A DNA stretch of 64,000 nt, taken from Xanthomonas sp. DAR 35659 (GTDB taxonomy: Bacteria > Pseudomonadota > Gammaproteobacteria > Xanthomonadales > Xanthomonadaceae). The notes beneath the pieces were generated by a model. It had not been told where the DNA came from, searched no databases, and saw only the letters and a program-made list of their open reading frames with translations. The number at the start of each line of letters is the position of its first letter. Within the stretch, counting starts at the first letter, position 1. Below are positions 1-7,464 of this stretch, one piece after another. The translations under genes and the position numbers were made by a program. The DNA lies in the NCBI RefSeq assembly GCF_041242975.1, contig NZ_CP162488.1, positions 3,896,001 through 3,960,000 on the forward strand. Reading direction: 5' to 3'.

Positions 1-789
1 GAAGTGCGTGCCCAGGTAGCGGTCCGCACCCAGCAGCGCCAGCGCCACGGTCAGGATCGGGAACGCGGCGATGATCAGGATGTTGGTGATCAGCGCGGTC
101 CAGGTGAAGATCGGCATGCGCATCAGGGTCATGCCCGGCGTGCGCATGCGCATGATCGTCACGAAGAAGTTGATGCCGGTCAGCAAGGTGCCCAGGCCCG
201 AGATCTGCAGGGCCCAGATGTAGTAGTCGACACCCACTCCAGGACTGTATTCCAGCCCCGACAGCGGCGGGTACGCCAGCCAGCCGGTCTGGGCGAACTC
301 GCCCACGCCCAGCGAGATGTTGATCAGCGCCGCGCCGGCCACGAACAGCCAGAAGCTCAGCGAGTTCAGGAACGGGAACGCCACGTCGCGCGCGCCGATC
401 TGCAGCGGCACGATCAGGTTCAGCAGGCCGGTCATGAACGGCATGGCCATGAAGAAGATCATGATCACGCCGTGCGCGGTGAAGATCTGGTCGTAGTGGT
501 GCGGCGGGAAGATGCCTTCGTTGCCGCCGTGCGCCATCGCCTGCTGGGTGCGCATCATCGCCGCGTCGGCGAAGCCGCGCAGCAGCATGACCAGCGCCAC
601 CACGATGTACATGACGCCGATGCGCTTGTGGTCCACCGAGGTGAACCACTCCTTCCAGAGATAGCCCCACAACTTGTACTTGGTGATCGCCGCCGCCACC
701 AGCAGGCCGAGGACGCCGGCGCCGCCGAGGGCCGCCATGATGATCGGCTCGTGGTACGGAACCGCCTCGAGCGTGAGTTTGCCTAGCAT
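1..789 (-). CDS. cyoB: Cytochrome bo quinol oxidase subunit I, partial (runs off left edge)
   Basis: The first 263 residues are present; the rest lies beyond the left edge. The protein is the haem-copper catalytic subunit of the inner-membrane quinol oxidase, which reduces oxygen and pumps protons. The reverse-strand translation begins [16 protein letters not shown] and contains [12 protein letters not shown], the haem-ligand stretch TAHGVIMIF and the segment [14 protein letters not shown]. These match E. coli CyoB almost word for word, rather than cytochrome c oxidase CtaD. The start codon overlaps the cyoA stop as TGATG, so the two genes are probably translationally coupled. Confidence is high because both the N-terminal extension and the upstream partner are bo-type. 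Confidence 0.95.
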   Translation of the reverse strand, partial: MLGKLTLEAVPYHEPIIMAALGGAGVLGLLVAAAITKYKLWGYLWKEWFTSVDHKRIGVMYIVVALVMLLRGFADAAMMRTQQAMAHGGNEGIFPPHHYDQIFTAHGVIMIFFMAMPFMTGLLNLIVPLQIGARDVAFPFLNSLSFWLFVAGAALINISLGVGEFAQTGWLAYPPLSGLEYSPGVGVDYYIWALQISGLGTLLTGINFFVTIMRMRTPGMTLMRMPIFTWTALITNILIIAAFPILTVALALLGADRYLGTHF

Positions 790-1730
790 CACTTGTCTCC
801 AGAAGTGCACATGGCGACCGGCTCAGCAGCCGATGCCGGATGGGCGTCGTGGCCTTCCATCTTGTGGCCCTTGCCCATCATGTATTTGTCGATCAGCGAC
901 TTGAACATGCCGCTCTGCACCGACGAGTAATAGGTCACCGGGTACTGCGCCTTGTCGTTGCGGTTCGCCGCCAGCACCTGGAACTCGGCCTGGTCCAGCG
1001 CCTTCGGCGAGGCCTTGACCTTGGTCACCCAGGCATCGAACCCGGCCTGGTCGGTGGCATGCGCGGCGAAGCCCATCTTCGAGAAGCCGTGGCCGCTGTA
1101 GTTGGCCGACAGGCCGAAGTACTCGCCCGGCTCGTTGGCGATCAGGTGCAGCTTGGTCTCCATGCCGGCCATCGCGTAGATCTGCGTGCCCAGGTGCGGG
1201 ATGAAGAACGAGTTCATCACCGTGTCGGAGGTGATCCTGAAGTTCAGCGGGGTGTCGACCGGGAACGCGATCTCGTTGACCGTGGCGATACCCTGCTCCG
1301 GGTAGATGAACATCCACTTCCAGTCCAGCGCCACCGCCTCGATGGTGATCGGCTTCACGTCCGACTCCAGCGGCTTGTACGGGTCCAGCGCATGCGAGGA
1401 ACGCCAGGTCAGCACCGCCAGCACCAGGATGATCATGCATGGGATCGACCACACCACCACCTCGATCGCGGTGGAGTGCGACCAGTTCGGCTCGTAGCGG
1501 GCCTTGGTGTTGGACGCGCGGTAGCGCCAGGCGAAGAGCAGGGTCATCACGATGACCGGGATCACCACCAGCAGCATCAGCACCACCGAGGTGATCAGCA
1601 ACGTCTTCTCGTCGTGGCCGATCTGCCCCTTGGGGTTGAGGATGGCGGCATCGCACCCGGCCAGCAGCAGCGCGGACAGGAGCAACAGGCCGGAGCGCAG
1701 CGAGCGCCGGAGTTGTTTCAACGGAATCAT
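789..1730 (-). CDS. cyoA: Cytochrome bo quinol oxidase subunit II (lipoprotein)
   Basis: A 313-residue subunit II of the bo-type quinol oxidase. I chose the ATG at 1730 because it gives a short basic N-terminus, a hydrophobic stretch and a lipobox LLAGC ending at Cys26; longer in-frame starts add an unlikely leader. Two transmembrane helices follow, at about residues 43-68 and 83-105, then a periplasmic cupredoxin domain with [14 protein letters not shown] and [17 protein letters not shown]. The CuA cysteine pair of cytochrome c oxidases is absent, as expected for a quinol oxidase. The tail is His/Met-rich ([13 protein letters not shown]). It is the first gene of the operon and overlaps cyoB by one base. 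Confidence 0.95.
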   Translation of the reverse strand: MIPLKQLRRSLRSGLLLLSALLLAGCDAAILNPKGQIGHDEKTLLITSVVLMLLVVIPVIVMTLLFAWRYRASNTKARYEPNWSHSTAIEVVVWSIPCMIILVLAVLTWRSSHALDPYKPLESDVKPITIEAVALDWKWMFIYPEQGIATVNEIAFPVDTPLNFRITSDTVMNSFFIPHLGTQIYAMAGMETKLHLIANEPGEYFGLSANYSGHGFSKMGFAAHATDQAGFDAWVTKVKASPKALDQAEFQVLAANRNDKAQYPVTYYSSVQSGMFKSLIDKYMMGKGHKMEGHDAHPASAAEPVAMCTSGDK

Positions 1731-2236
1731 CGAACGATCCAATTGCGTAGGGGATGCGGACCGCGCAGTGGCGAACGGGAGCGGCGCAGACGGCCGTTTC
1801 CACGCGTCCCTAGGCATCCTGGCCATCGTGCGCGGTCAACGACGCATTTTATGCTGCCGTGCGGCATCTCCGAAAGCCATTGACAAGGCCGAGCGTGCGC
1901 GCAGCCGCGGTTTTGCGTGCGACACATTGCCGCACCTGCGTGCGACAGATCGCCGCATCCGCGCAGGAGCAGGCTCGGCGGTTGCGTCATGTGCCTGCAT
2001 CCGGCAGGCAACAGGCCGGCCTGCCCGCGGCGCGGCCAAGCCGCAGCCGCAGGGCCGGCGAGGAGGCGCGCAGCGGCCAACGCGGCGCCGCCAGGTCCGC
2101 CGCGACGTCCGCCGCCAAGGCCGCGCCGCCCTCCCCCCTGCCTGGACTAGGAAGCGCTGCTGCGCAGCACCCTCAGCGAGCGCGCGGCCATCTAAGGCTA
2201 GACTGCAAGCGGGACAACCTGGGGCAGGAGAAGCCT
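1731..2236. other. Non-coding stretch upstream of cyoA
   Basis: This is GC-rich leader DNA between the divergent cyoA and the exported protein at 2237. Open frames here have no recognisable protein features and read as shadows. The cyo promoter must lie here, but I could not pick out a convincing -35/-10 pair. A purine-rich ribosome binding site (GGGGCAGGAG) precedes the gene at 2237. Confidence 0.5.
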
Positions 2237-2911
2237 ATGGCAATCCGAAGATCCAAGGGCGGCACACTGCCGGCCGTTCTACTGGCCTGGTGCGCTGGCT
2301 TGAGTGCTTTTGCGTCGAGCCCAACCACACAAGCCGCAAACGCCGACTTCAATGGCGCATGGTCGGTGAAGTGGTGTGACAAAACAAATCCACGGCTCGA
2401 TTGCGGCGGCTTCAACATTACGCTTAGGCAGGACGGCGACCGTCTCTGCGGCGACTTCGGTAGCGCCCTCGTCAACCTACGGCAGGTCGACGAGGGCAGC
2501 ATTGTCGGAACCGTCGTCGGGAATACAGCCGTCCTGGCTGTCGAGAGCATGCGCAATCAATCCATCGCCCTGGTCCGGGCAGAGCGTCAGGGCAATACGT
2601 TGCACTGGAAAGTAGTGGACGAAATACGGCCTGGCGGCGCCGATATCGACATAATCGCTTTAAACGACAGACTTACAAAGGACCCAAAGAAGTCACCCGC
2701 AGCCAAGGCAGGTGACGCCTCACGGGGTTGCGGCCGCGGCCAGCCTGCAACCACCGCTGGGTTTGCTGGTAGACCGCCCCCCCCCAAGGCGGAAACGCAT
2801 GGAGAATCAAGCGCCAGAGCGCCCTGCCCGCGCCACCCAGCGCAGTGCTTGAACATCAAGCCCAGGTCATATTTGCGCTGCCGTAGCTGTGGATCCATCA
2901 GCGCCAAATAG
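2237..2911 (+). CDS. Exported protein of unknown function, C-terminus altered by an IS remnant
   Basis: A 224-residue frame begins with a signal peptide (basic MAIRRSKGG, hydrophobic core, cleavage near ASS/TQA). The mature part reads ADFNGAWSVKWCDK...LDCGGFNITLRQDGDRLCGDFG, a beta-rich secreted domain with three cysteines. I do not recognise the family. A good ribosome binding site lies about 7 bases upstream. From about residue 165 the sequence becomes low complexity (GRPPPPKAETHGESS). That stretch is the antisense of a transposase fragment, so the natural C-terminus has probably been replaced. Base composition is clearly less GC-rich than the neighbouring core genes, which suggests horizontal origin. 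Confidence 0.6.
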   Translation: MAIRRSKGGTLPAVLLAWCAGLSAFASSPTTQAANADFNGAWSVKWCDKTNPRLDCGGFNITLRQDGDRLCGDFGSALVNLRQVDEGSIVGTVVGNTAVLAVESMRNQSIALVRAERQGNTLHWKVVDEIRPGGADIDIIALNDRLTKDPKKSPAAKAGDASRGCGRGQPATTAGFAGRPPPPKAETHGESSARAPCPRHPAQCLNIKPRSYLRCRSCGSISAK

Positions 2912-2975
2912 AGCGCGACGAAGACCCATTCTTCGTCGGATACGTCGGCGGGATACGGGCGCGGCGGCCTTATCC
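2735..2975 (-). pseudogene. Eroded IS5-family transposase N-terminal fragment
   Basis: Read on the reverse strand from about 2963, the sequence gives RPYPADVSDEEWVFVALYLA, then LMDPQLRQRKYDLGLMF. In shifted frames it continues ALRWVARAG, then ALWRLILHAFPPW, then AVYQQTQRWLQAG. This order is the N-terminus of IS5-type DDE transposases (SDEEW...APWR-LL...FPPW..VY...RWL). At least two frameshifts are needed, one near a run of nine C. No catalytic DDE part follows. I judge it a dead fragment that overlaps the 3' end of the exported-protein gene in antisense. Exact ends and terminal inverted repeats could not be defined by eye. Confidence 0.72.
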
Positions 2976-3059
2976 GCTTATGATAGCCGCGTCAGCCTCA
3001 AGCTCATAACACGCCCTAGGTCAGCAACACCTTCGGGCTCCGCCTCAAATTCGCGCCAT

Positions 3060-3467
3060 CTATTCAAGAAGCCCCATCGAATTCATATCGATGTAAATAG
3101 GCTGCCCCCTCTCAAAGCCACCTACTTTCACACTCAGCCGCATGCTTTCCGGGGAGCAATTTATACACCTCTGCGCACCCGTGAAATAAAGTCCGGCACC
3201 TTGCGGAAGTAGTGCCCTCGAAAGCACCTCGGGTCCATCAAAGCCGGGGACCGGCACCAAGACGTAATATTCTATCCGTTTCTGTGACGGGTAAGAATCG
3301 ATACCAAGAAGCAGCAATTCGGTTGTTGTTGTTCGACTGGTTGATACTATTTCGCGAACGCCCGCTTCTTCACTGGCATCGACATACTTCGTCGTCAGCA
3401 GATCGCATCCACTTAGGGACATCGCTATTACGATGAAGGCGATCAATCGCCTAACTTTCTTGCGCAT
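3060..3467 (-). CDS. Small lipoprotein of unknown function
   Basis: A 135-residue protein with a classic lipoprotein leader: MRKKVRRLIAFIVIAMSLSG followed by Cys21 (lipobox LSGC). It is therefore probably anchored in the outer membrane or on the periplasmic side. The mature part has a CINC cysteine pair and alternating beta-type segments (RIEYYVLVPVPGF, MRLSVKVGGF), with no family I recognise. Codon usage is AT-richer than the core genes around it. It lies alone, between the IS remnant and the tRNA-Thr gene, with no operon partner. The signal sequence makes it a credible real gene despite its isolation. Confidence 0.65.
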   Translation of the reverse strand: MRKKVRRLIAFIVIAMSLSGCDLLTTKYVDASEEAGVREIVSTSRTTTTELLLLGIDSYPSQKRIEYYVLVPVPGFDGPEVLSRALLPQGAGLYFTGAQRCINCSPESMRLSVKVGGFERGQPIYIDMNSMGLLE

Positions 3468-3804
3468 CGAAAATTACCCCCCGTGCCCTATGGGTCTTAC
3501 ACAAGCCGGTTGACTTGGCGTAGGTCACCGCCACTTAGGAGCGGCATTGCGCCCCCCCCTTTACCCTGTAACAGCCGCATTGTCTCGCGGCGTACGGCTC
3601 GACATTAACATGCGCGACAGCGCTAAAGGGATAAGCCCCCTATCGACCGAGTCCAGCGCATAGTTGTTTGGATGTACGTCACCATATGCACAATTGCGGG
3701 ATGGCGAAAGGCTTAGACCAGCAAGCGCATCCCGCCCACGGCACCTTGGGCACCCCCCGCAAGGCGCCGAGTGTGGGCCGGCGCTACCACTACGACTCAA
3801 ACAA
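3468..3804. other. Gene-poor stretch between small lipoprotein and tRNA
   Basis: I see no supportable gene here. Short frames on both strands have no start signals or recognisable protein character. The DNA is relatively AT-rich on the left and returns to core composition towards the tRNA. A run of eight C lies near 3552. Confidence 0.5.
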
Positions 3805-3830
3805 AAAACCCCGGCCAATGGCCGGGGTTT
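3805..3830 (-). terminator. Rho-independent terminator of tRNA-Thr
   Basis: The hairpin CCCCGGCC-AAT-GGCCGGGG is followed on the reverse strand by a T-run (TTTTTTG). It sits ten bases beyond the 3' end of the tRNA and is correctly oriented to end its transcript. Confidence 0.85.
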
Positions 3831-3840
3831 CTGCTGTAGC

Positions 3841-3916
3841 TGGTGCCGGAAATAGGAATCGAACCTACGACCTACGCATTACGAATGCGCCGCTCTACCA
3901 ACTGAGCTATTCCGGC
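3841..3916 (-). tRNA. tRNA-Thr (anticodon CGU)
   Basis: On the reverse strand the 76 bases fold as a standard tRNA. The acceptor stem GCCGGAA pairs with TTCCGGC. The D-arm is GCTC-AGTTGGTAGAGC. The anticodon stem GCGCA/TGCGT encloses the loop TTCGTAA, giving anticodon CGT. The T-arm carries GGTTCGATTCC, and CCA is encoded at the 3' end. It decodes ACG threonine codons. A terminator follows immediately. The AT-richer accessory patch abuts its 3' end, a typical arrangement at island integration sites. Confidence 0.95.
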
Positions 3917-4028
3917 TGAACTGCCAATTCTAGGCGGTCGCCCCGGCATCGGTCAATCGAATGCCCGCGTGCGGCACAGGCCGCCGGCGCAGCCTGCGGT
4001 ACCATCCGCCCCCTTCGTTTGCCCAGAC

Positions 4029-4991
4029 ATGCCGATGAACAAGCTCCTCCGGTTCTGGGGCGCGCTCCTGCTGTTCTTTGCCGTGCCCTTCCCCTGCCTC
4101 CTCTACTTCGCCACCGCCTGGCCGGTCGCACCCGGCGCGCGCGTCGCGCCGTGGTGGGCGCTGACCCTGTTGGCGACCTCGCTGGCACTGTGGCTGTGGC
4201 TGCTCTACGCCTACCTGGACAAGCTGTTGCTGGGGCCACTGCGCGCCCTGCAGCACGTGCAACGCGTCCTCCGCCACGGCGCGAGCCGCAACGCCGAAGT
4301 CGAGCAGGCCGAGCGCACCGGCGTGCAGGTGCGGGGACTGGCGCAATGGCGGGTGGTGCTCGGCTTCGACAACCTGTCCGGCACGCGCATCAGCGACACC
4401 CTGGTGCTGGTGGACCGCAAGCCCACCCAGCGACGATTCGAGGTCGGCAAGACCCATGCCGTCAGGGTGAGCACGGAACCCGGCCCCTACCCCAACGTGG
4501 TGCTGGAAGGCGCACAGCCCGAGTTGAACCGCAGCAGCCTGTGGCTGCGCGGCCTCGTTGGCGCGCTGCTGCTGGCGCTGGTCGGCGCCGCCTACGTCGC
4601 GGCCTGGCGCGCGCAGAGCCAGGGACTGGGCTGGACCTTCCTGTCGTTCGGACATCCGCTGCTGGTGTCCCCGTTGATCCTGTGCGGCTGCTTGCTGGGA
4701 CTGCGCGTGATGGCGCGCGCATTGCGCATGGATGCCAAGAGCGAAACCGTGAAATACCGCGGCATCCGCACCGTCGCGCGGATCCTGGACGTGCGCCAGA
4801 CCGGCACCTACCTCAACGAACAACCGCAGGTGGCGTTCCATCTGGCGTTCGAGGATGCGCAGGGCCGCACGCACGAGGTCAGCGTGCGTCGCTTCGTGCC
4901 GCTGATCGAGCTTTCGCAACTGCCGCGCGAACACGTCTCGCTGCTCTACGACCCCCAGGATCCCACGCAAGTCAGGATGGAGGACGCATGA
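4029..4991 (+). CDS. Membrane protein, DUF3592-like
   Basis: About 320 residues with four predicted membrane segments, near residues 8-30, 40-62, 178-200 and 210-235. After the first pair comes a soluble region (VRGLAQWRVVLGFDNLSGTR). The C-terminal domain reads VARILDVRQTGTYLNEQPQVAFHLAF...EHVSLLYDPQDPTQV, the pattern of DUF3592-type domains (a variable beta domain between helices, ending in YDP). Function is unknown. An ATG at 4035 is an alternative start. Its stop overlaps the start of the next gene as ATGA, so the two form one transcription unit. Confidence 0.75.
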   Translation: MPMNKLLRFWGALLLFFAVPFPCLLYFATAWPVAPGARVAPWWALTLLATSLALWLWLLYAYLDKLLLGPLRALQHVQRVLRHGASRNAEVEQAERTGVQVRGLAQWRVVLGFDNLSGTRISDTLVLVDRKPTQRRFEVGKTHAVRVSTEPGPYPNVVLEGAQPELNRSSLWLRGLVGALLLALVGAAYVAAWRAQSQGLGWTFLSFGHPLLVSPLILCGCLLGLRVMARALRMDAKSETVKYRGIRTVARILDVRQTGTYLNEQPQVAFHLAFEDAQGRTHEVSVRRFVPLIELSQLPREHVSLLYDPQDPTQVRMEDA

Positions 4992-5734
4992 AGACGCCCC
5001 CGACCCTGCTGCCCTTCGCCTGCGTGGTGCTGGCGCTTGCCGGCATCGCGTTCGGCAACGGCGCCTGGCAAAGCGTGCGCGAGACTCTGAACGCGCCAAG
5101 CCAGCAACGCGACGCCGTCGAGGCGGCGAGCGAAGCGCGCGCGACGCCGGCGCGACCGCTCGCCATCGCCCGCCCCGATACCATGCCGATCGCGCCTGTG
5201 CGGCAGGAAACGGAACCTTCACCGCCCCAGGACGCGGACGCGCGTTCCGGCAACCTGCTGTTCGACCGCGAGCGGCTGCTGGCGGCCAAGCAGGCCTTGC
5301 TGGCGATGCCCGAACTGGAAGGACGCGACGTCCGCGTGTTCGATTCCATCCATGCCTACGACGACGGCCGCATCAACCTGAAACTGCTCGACCCGCGGCA
5401 GCCAGGCAACATGGACGAATACAACTTCAAGGACGGCGCATGGCGCAAGGGCGCGGCGGTGAACCCGCGCCATCTACCGCGGATGATCAACCCAGCGTCG
5501 GACAATGCGCCGCTGCAGCGCATCGATTTCGAGGGTTTCTACCGGGTCGCCACGGCGCTGCAGGAACAGCGCAAGGCGCTGTCGGCCGAACCAGGGCAAG
5601 TGGACCACCTCTACCTGCTGATCCGCCGCGGCGGCCGCCTGCGCTGGCTGCCGGACGACGTGGATGGCGACCGCACATCGGTACGCGTCGTGTTCGATGC
5701 GCAAGGCTACGCGCAGGGAGTCCAGCCGCTGTAA
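4988..5734 (+). CDS. Exported or membrane-anchored protein of unknown function
   Basis: A 248-residue protein beginning MKTPPTLLPFACVVLALAGIAFG, an uncleaved or cleavable signal segment. An Ala/Pro-rich linker follows (residues about 40-85). The globular domain contains LEGRDVRVFDSIHAYDDGRINLKLLDP and ends QGYAQGVQPL. I do not recognise the family. It starts inside the stop of the DUF3592-like gene, so the two products are probably made together at the envelope. No clear terminator is visible in the 110 bases before ispH. Confidence 0.7.
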   Translation: MKTPPTLLPFACVVLALAGIAFGNGAWQSVRETLNAPSQQRDAVEAASEARATPARPLAIARPDTMPIAPVRQETEPSPPQDADARSGNLLFDRERLLAAKQALLAMPELEGRDVRVFDSIHAYDDGRINLKLLDPRQPGNMDEYNFKDGAWRKGAAVNPRHLPRMINPASDNAPLQRIDFEGFYRVATALQEQRKALSAEPGQVDHLYLLIRRGGRLRWLPDDVDGDRTSVRVVFDAQGYAQGVQPL

Positions 5735-5845
5735 GCGGCGGCGCCGGCGCTGACAAGGAGGAGCGCTGCCAGGGCGCGCGCGCCGGTCGCGATGCGCAGT
5801 TGTGGCGGATCGATCACGCGTGCGCCGAACCTCGGCGCGACGCGG

Positions 5846-6796
5846 TCAATTGACCAGGCGCAGGCGCAGTTCCTTGGGCAGCGCGAACACCATCGACTCC
5901 GGCTCGCCGGCCAGTTCGCTGACGCCGTCGGCGCCCAGCTCGCGCAGCCGCGCGATGACCCCGTCCACCAGCACCTGCGGCGCGGAGGCGCCGGCGGTCA
6001 GGCCGATGCGGCGCTTGCCGGCGATCCAGGCCGGGTCGATCTCCTCGGCGCCGTCGATCAGGTAGGACTCCACCCCGTCGCGTCGCGCCAGCTCGCTGAG
6101 CCGGTTGGAGTTGGAGCTGTTCGGCGAGCCGACCACCAGCACCAGGTCGCATTGCCTGGCCAGGTCGCGCACCGCGTCCTGGCGGTTCTGGGTGGCGTAG
6201 CAGATGTCGTCGTTCTTCGGCCCCTGCATCGCCGGGTAGCGCGCGCGCAGCGCGTCGATGATGCCGCGGGTGTCGTCCACCGACAGCGTGGTCTGGGTGG
6301 TGTAGGCCAGGTTCTCCGGCTGCTGGATGTCCAGCGTGGCGACCTGCTCGATGTCCTCGACCAGGTAGATGCGCCCGACGCCGCCTTCGCGGCTCCACTG
6401 GCCCATCGTGCCCTCCACTTCCGGGTGCCCGGCGTGGCCGATCAGCACCACGTCGCGGCCGGCGCGGCAATGCCGGGCCACCTCGAAATGGACCTTGGTG
6501 ACCAGCGGACAGGTCGCGTCGAACACCTTCAACCCGCGCCGCTCGGCCTCCTGGCGCACCGCCTGGGACACGCCGTGCGCGCTGAAGATGACCGTATTGC
6601 CGTCGGGCACCTCGTCCAGTTCCTCGACGAAGATCGCGCCGCGCTCCTTGAGGTCGTCGACCACGAAACGGTTGTGCACCACCTCGTGGCGCACGTAGAT
6701 CGGCGCGCCCAGGGTCTCGATGGCGCGCTTGACGATCTCGATCGCGCGATCGACGCCGGCGCAGAAACCACGGGGATTGGCGAGCAGGACATCCAT
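5846..6796 (-). CDS. ispH: 4-hydroxy-3-methylbut-2-enyl diphosphate reductase
   Basis: 316 residues, the length of E. coli IspH. It catalyses the last step of the MEP isoprenoid pathway, reducing HMBPP to IPP and DMAPP with a [4Fe-4S] cluster. The three cluster cysteines are visible at Cys12 (NPRGFCAGV), Cys96 (DATCPLVTK) and Cys199 ([10 protein letters not shown]). Substrate-binding signatures [13 protein letters not shown] and [11 protein letters not shown] are also present. It follows lspA on the same strand after 53 bases, the usual lspA-ispH arrangement. The start is fixed by the conserved [13 protein letters not shown]-terminus. Confidence 0.97.
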   Translation of the reverse strand: MDVLLANPRGFCAGVDRAIEIVKRAIETLGAPIYVRHEVVHNRFVVDDLKERGAIFVEELDEVPDGNTVIFSAHGVSQAVRQEAERRGLKVFDATCPLVTKVHFEVARHCRAGRDVVLIGHAGHPEVEGTMGQWSREGGVGRIYLVEDIEQVATLDIQQPENLAYTTQTTLSVDDTRGIIDALRARYPAMQGPKNDDICYATQNRQDAVRDLARQCDLVLVVGSPNSSNSNRLSELARRDGVESYLIDGAEEIDPAWIAGKRRIGLTAGASAPQVLVDGVIARLRELGADGVSELAGEPESMVFALPKELRLRLVN

Positions 6797-6849
6797 CACT
6801 AGGTCCGCCGACCGCAAGGCCGGCGCTTCGACAGGGAGAGTGGCACCGA

Positions 6850-7353
6850 TTATCCCGCTTTTCGCTTCGCCTTGCCGTCGAACACGCCGAACAGGGCGAT
6901 GCCGATGGCGCCGGCGACGATCGCCGAATCGGCGATGTTGAACGAGGGCCAGTAGTGGTCGCCCACGTACCACTGAATGAAATCGACCACGTGGCCGTGC
7001 ATCAGCCGGTCGATCACGTTGCCGATCGCGCCGCCGATCACCAGCGCGTAAGGTAGCGCGCTGCGCCAATCGCCGCGCGCGGTGCGCGACAGCCACCAGG
7101 CCAGCAGGCCGCTGATGCCCACGGCCAGCCCGGTGAACAGCCACAACTGCCAGCCGCCGGCCTGGCTCAGGAAACTGAACGCCGCGCCGGTGTTATAGGT
7201 CCGGTACCAGTTCCAGAAGCCGGGAATCACCGGCACCGCGGTGAACTCGGGCAGGCTGGACAGCACCCAGGCCTTGCTCCACTGGTCCAGGCCGATCACC
7301 AGCGCCGACAGCAGCAGCCAGCTCAGCGCGGAGGGTTTGGGTCGTACGGTCAT
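6850..7353 (-). CDS. lspA: Lipoprotein signal peptidase (signal peptidase II)
   Basis: 167 residues with four membrane helices. It removes the signal peptides of prolipoproteins after lipidation at the inner membrane. Family blocks seen are LDQWSKAWV near the N-terminus, [29 protein letters not shown] and SFNIADSAI. Asp124 and Asp142 fit the catalytic pair. The charged tail DGKAKRKAG is cytoplasmic. The ATG at 7353 was preferred to a longer frame because it directly precedes the first helix. It lies between ileS and ispH, all on the reverse strand. Confidence 0.96.
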   Translation of the reverse strand: MTVRPKPSALSWLLLSALVIGLDQWSKAWVLSSLPEFTAVPVIPGFWNWYRTYNTGAAFSFLSQAGGWQLWLFTGLAVGISGLLAWWLSRTARGDWRSALPYALVIGGAIGNVIDRLMHGHVVDFIQWYVGDHYWPSFNIADSAIVAGAIGIALFGVFDGKAKRKAG

Positions 7354-7464
7354 GCAGGGGTTCCGCCTTGGGCGAATGAGGAAGGTGAGGCAAGGAAGAC
7401 GACGCCGCACGGACGACGCCGCCACCGGTTCCGACCGCGCGACAGCCGCACGGCCGGGCCCGGA

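Noticed and set aside
1..789. Reading the first gene as cytochrome c oxidase ctaD
   Set aside because: The N-terminal extension, internal motifs and the CuA-less subunit II upstream fit cytochrome bo quinol oxidase.
3000..3840. Search for a duplicated tRNA 3' end that would mark an attachment site
   Set aside because: No direct repeat of the tRNA-Thr 3' end was seen in the adjacent accessory patch.
3561..3919. Short frames on both strands over the tRNA-Thr region
   Set aside because: They run through the tRNA and its terminator and have no start signals.
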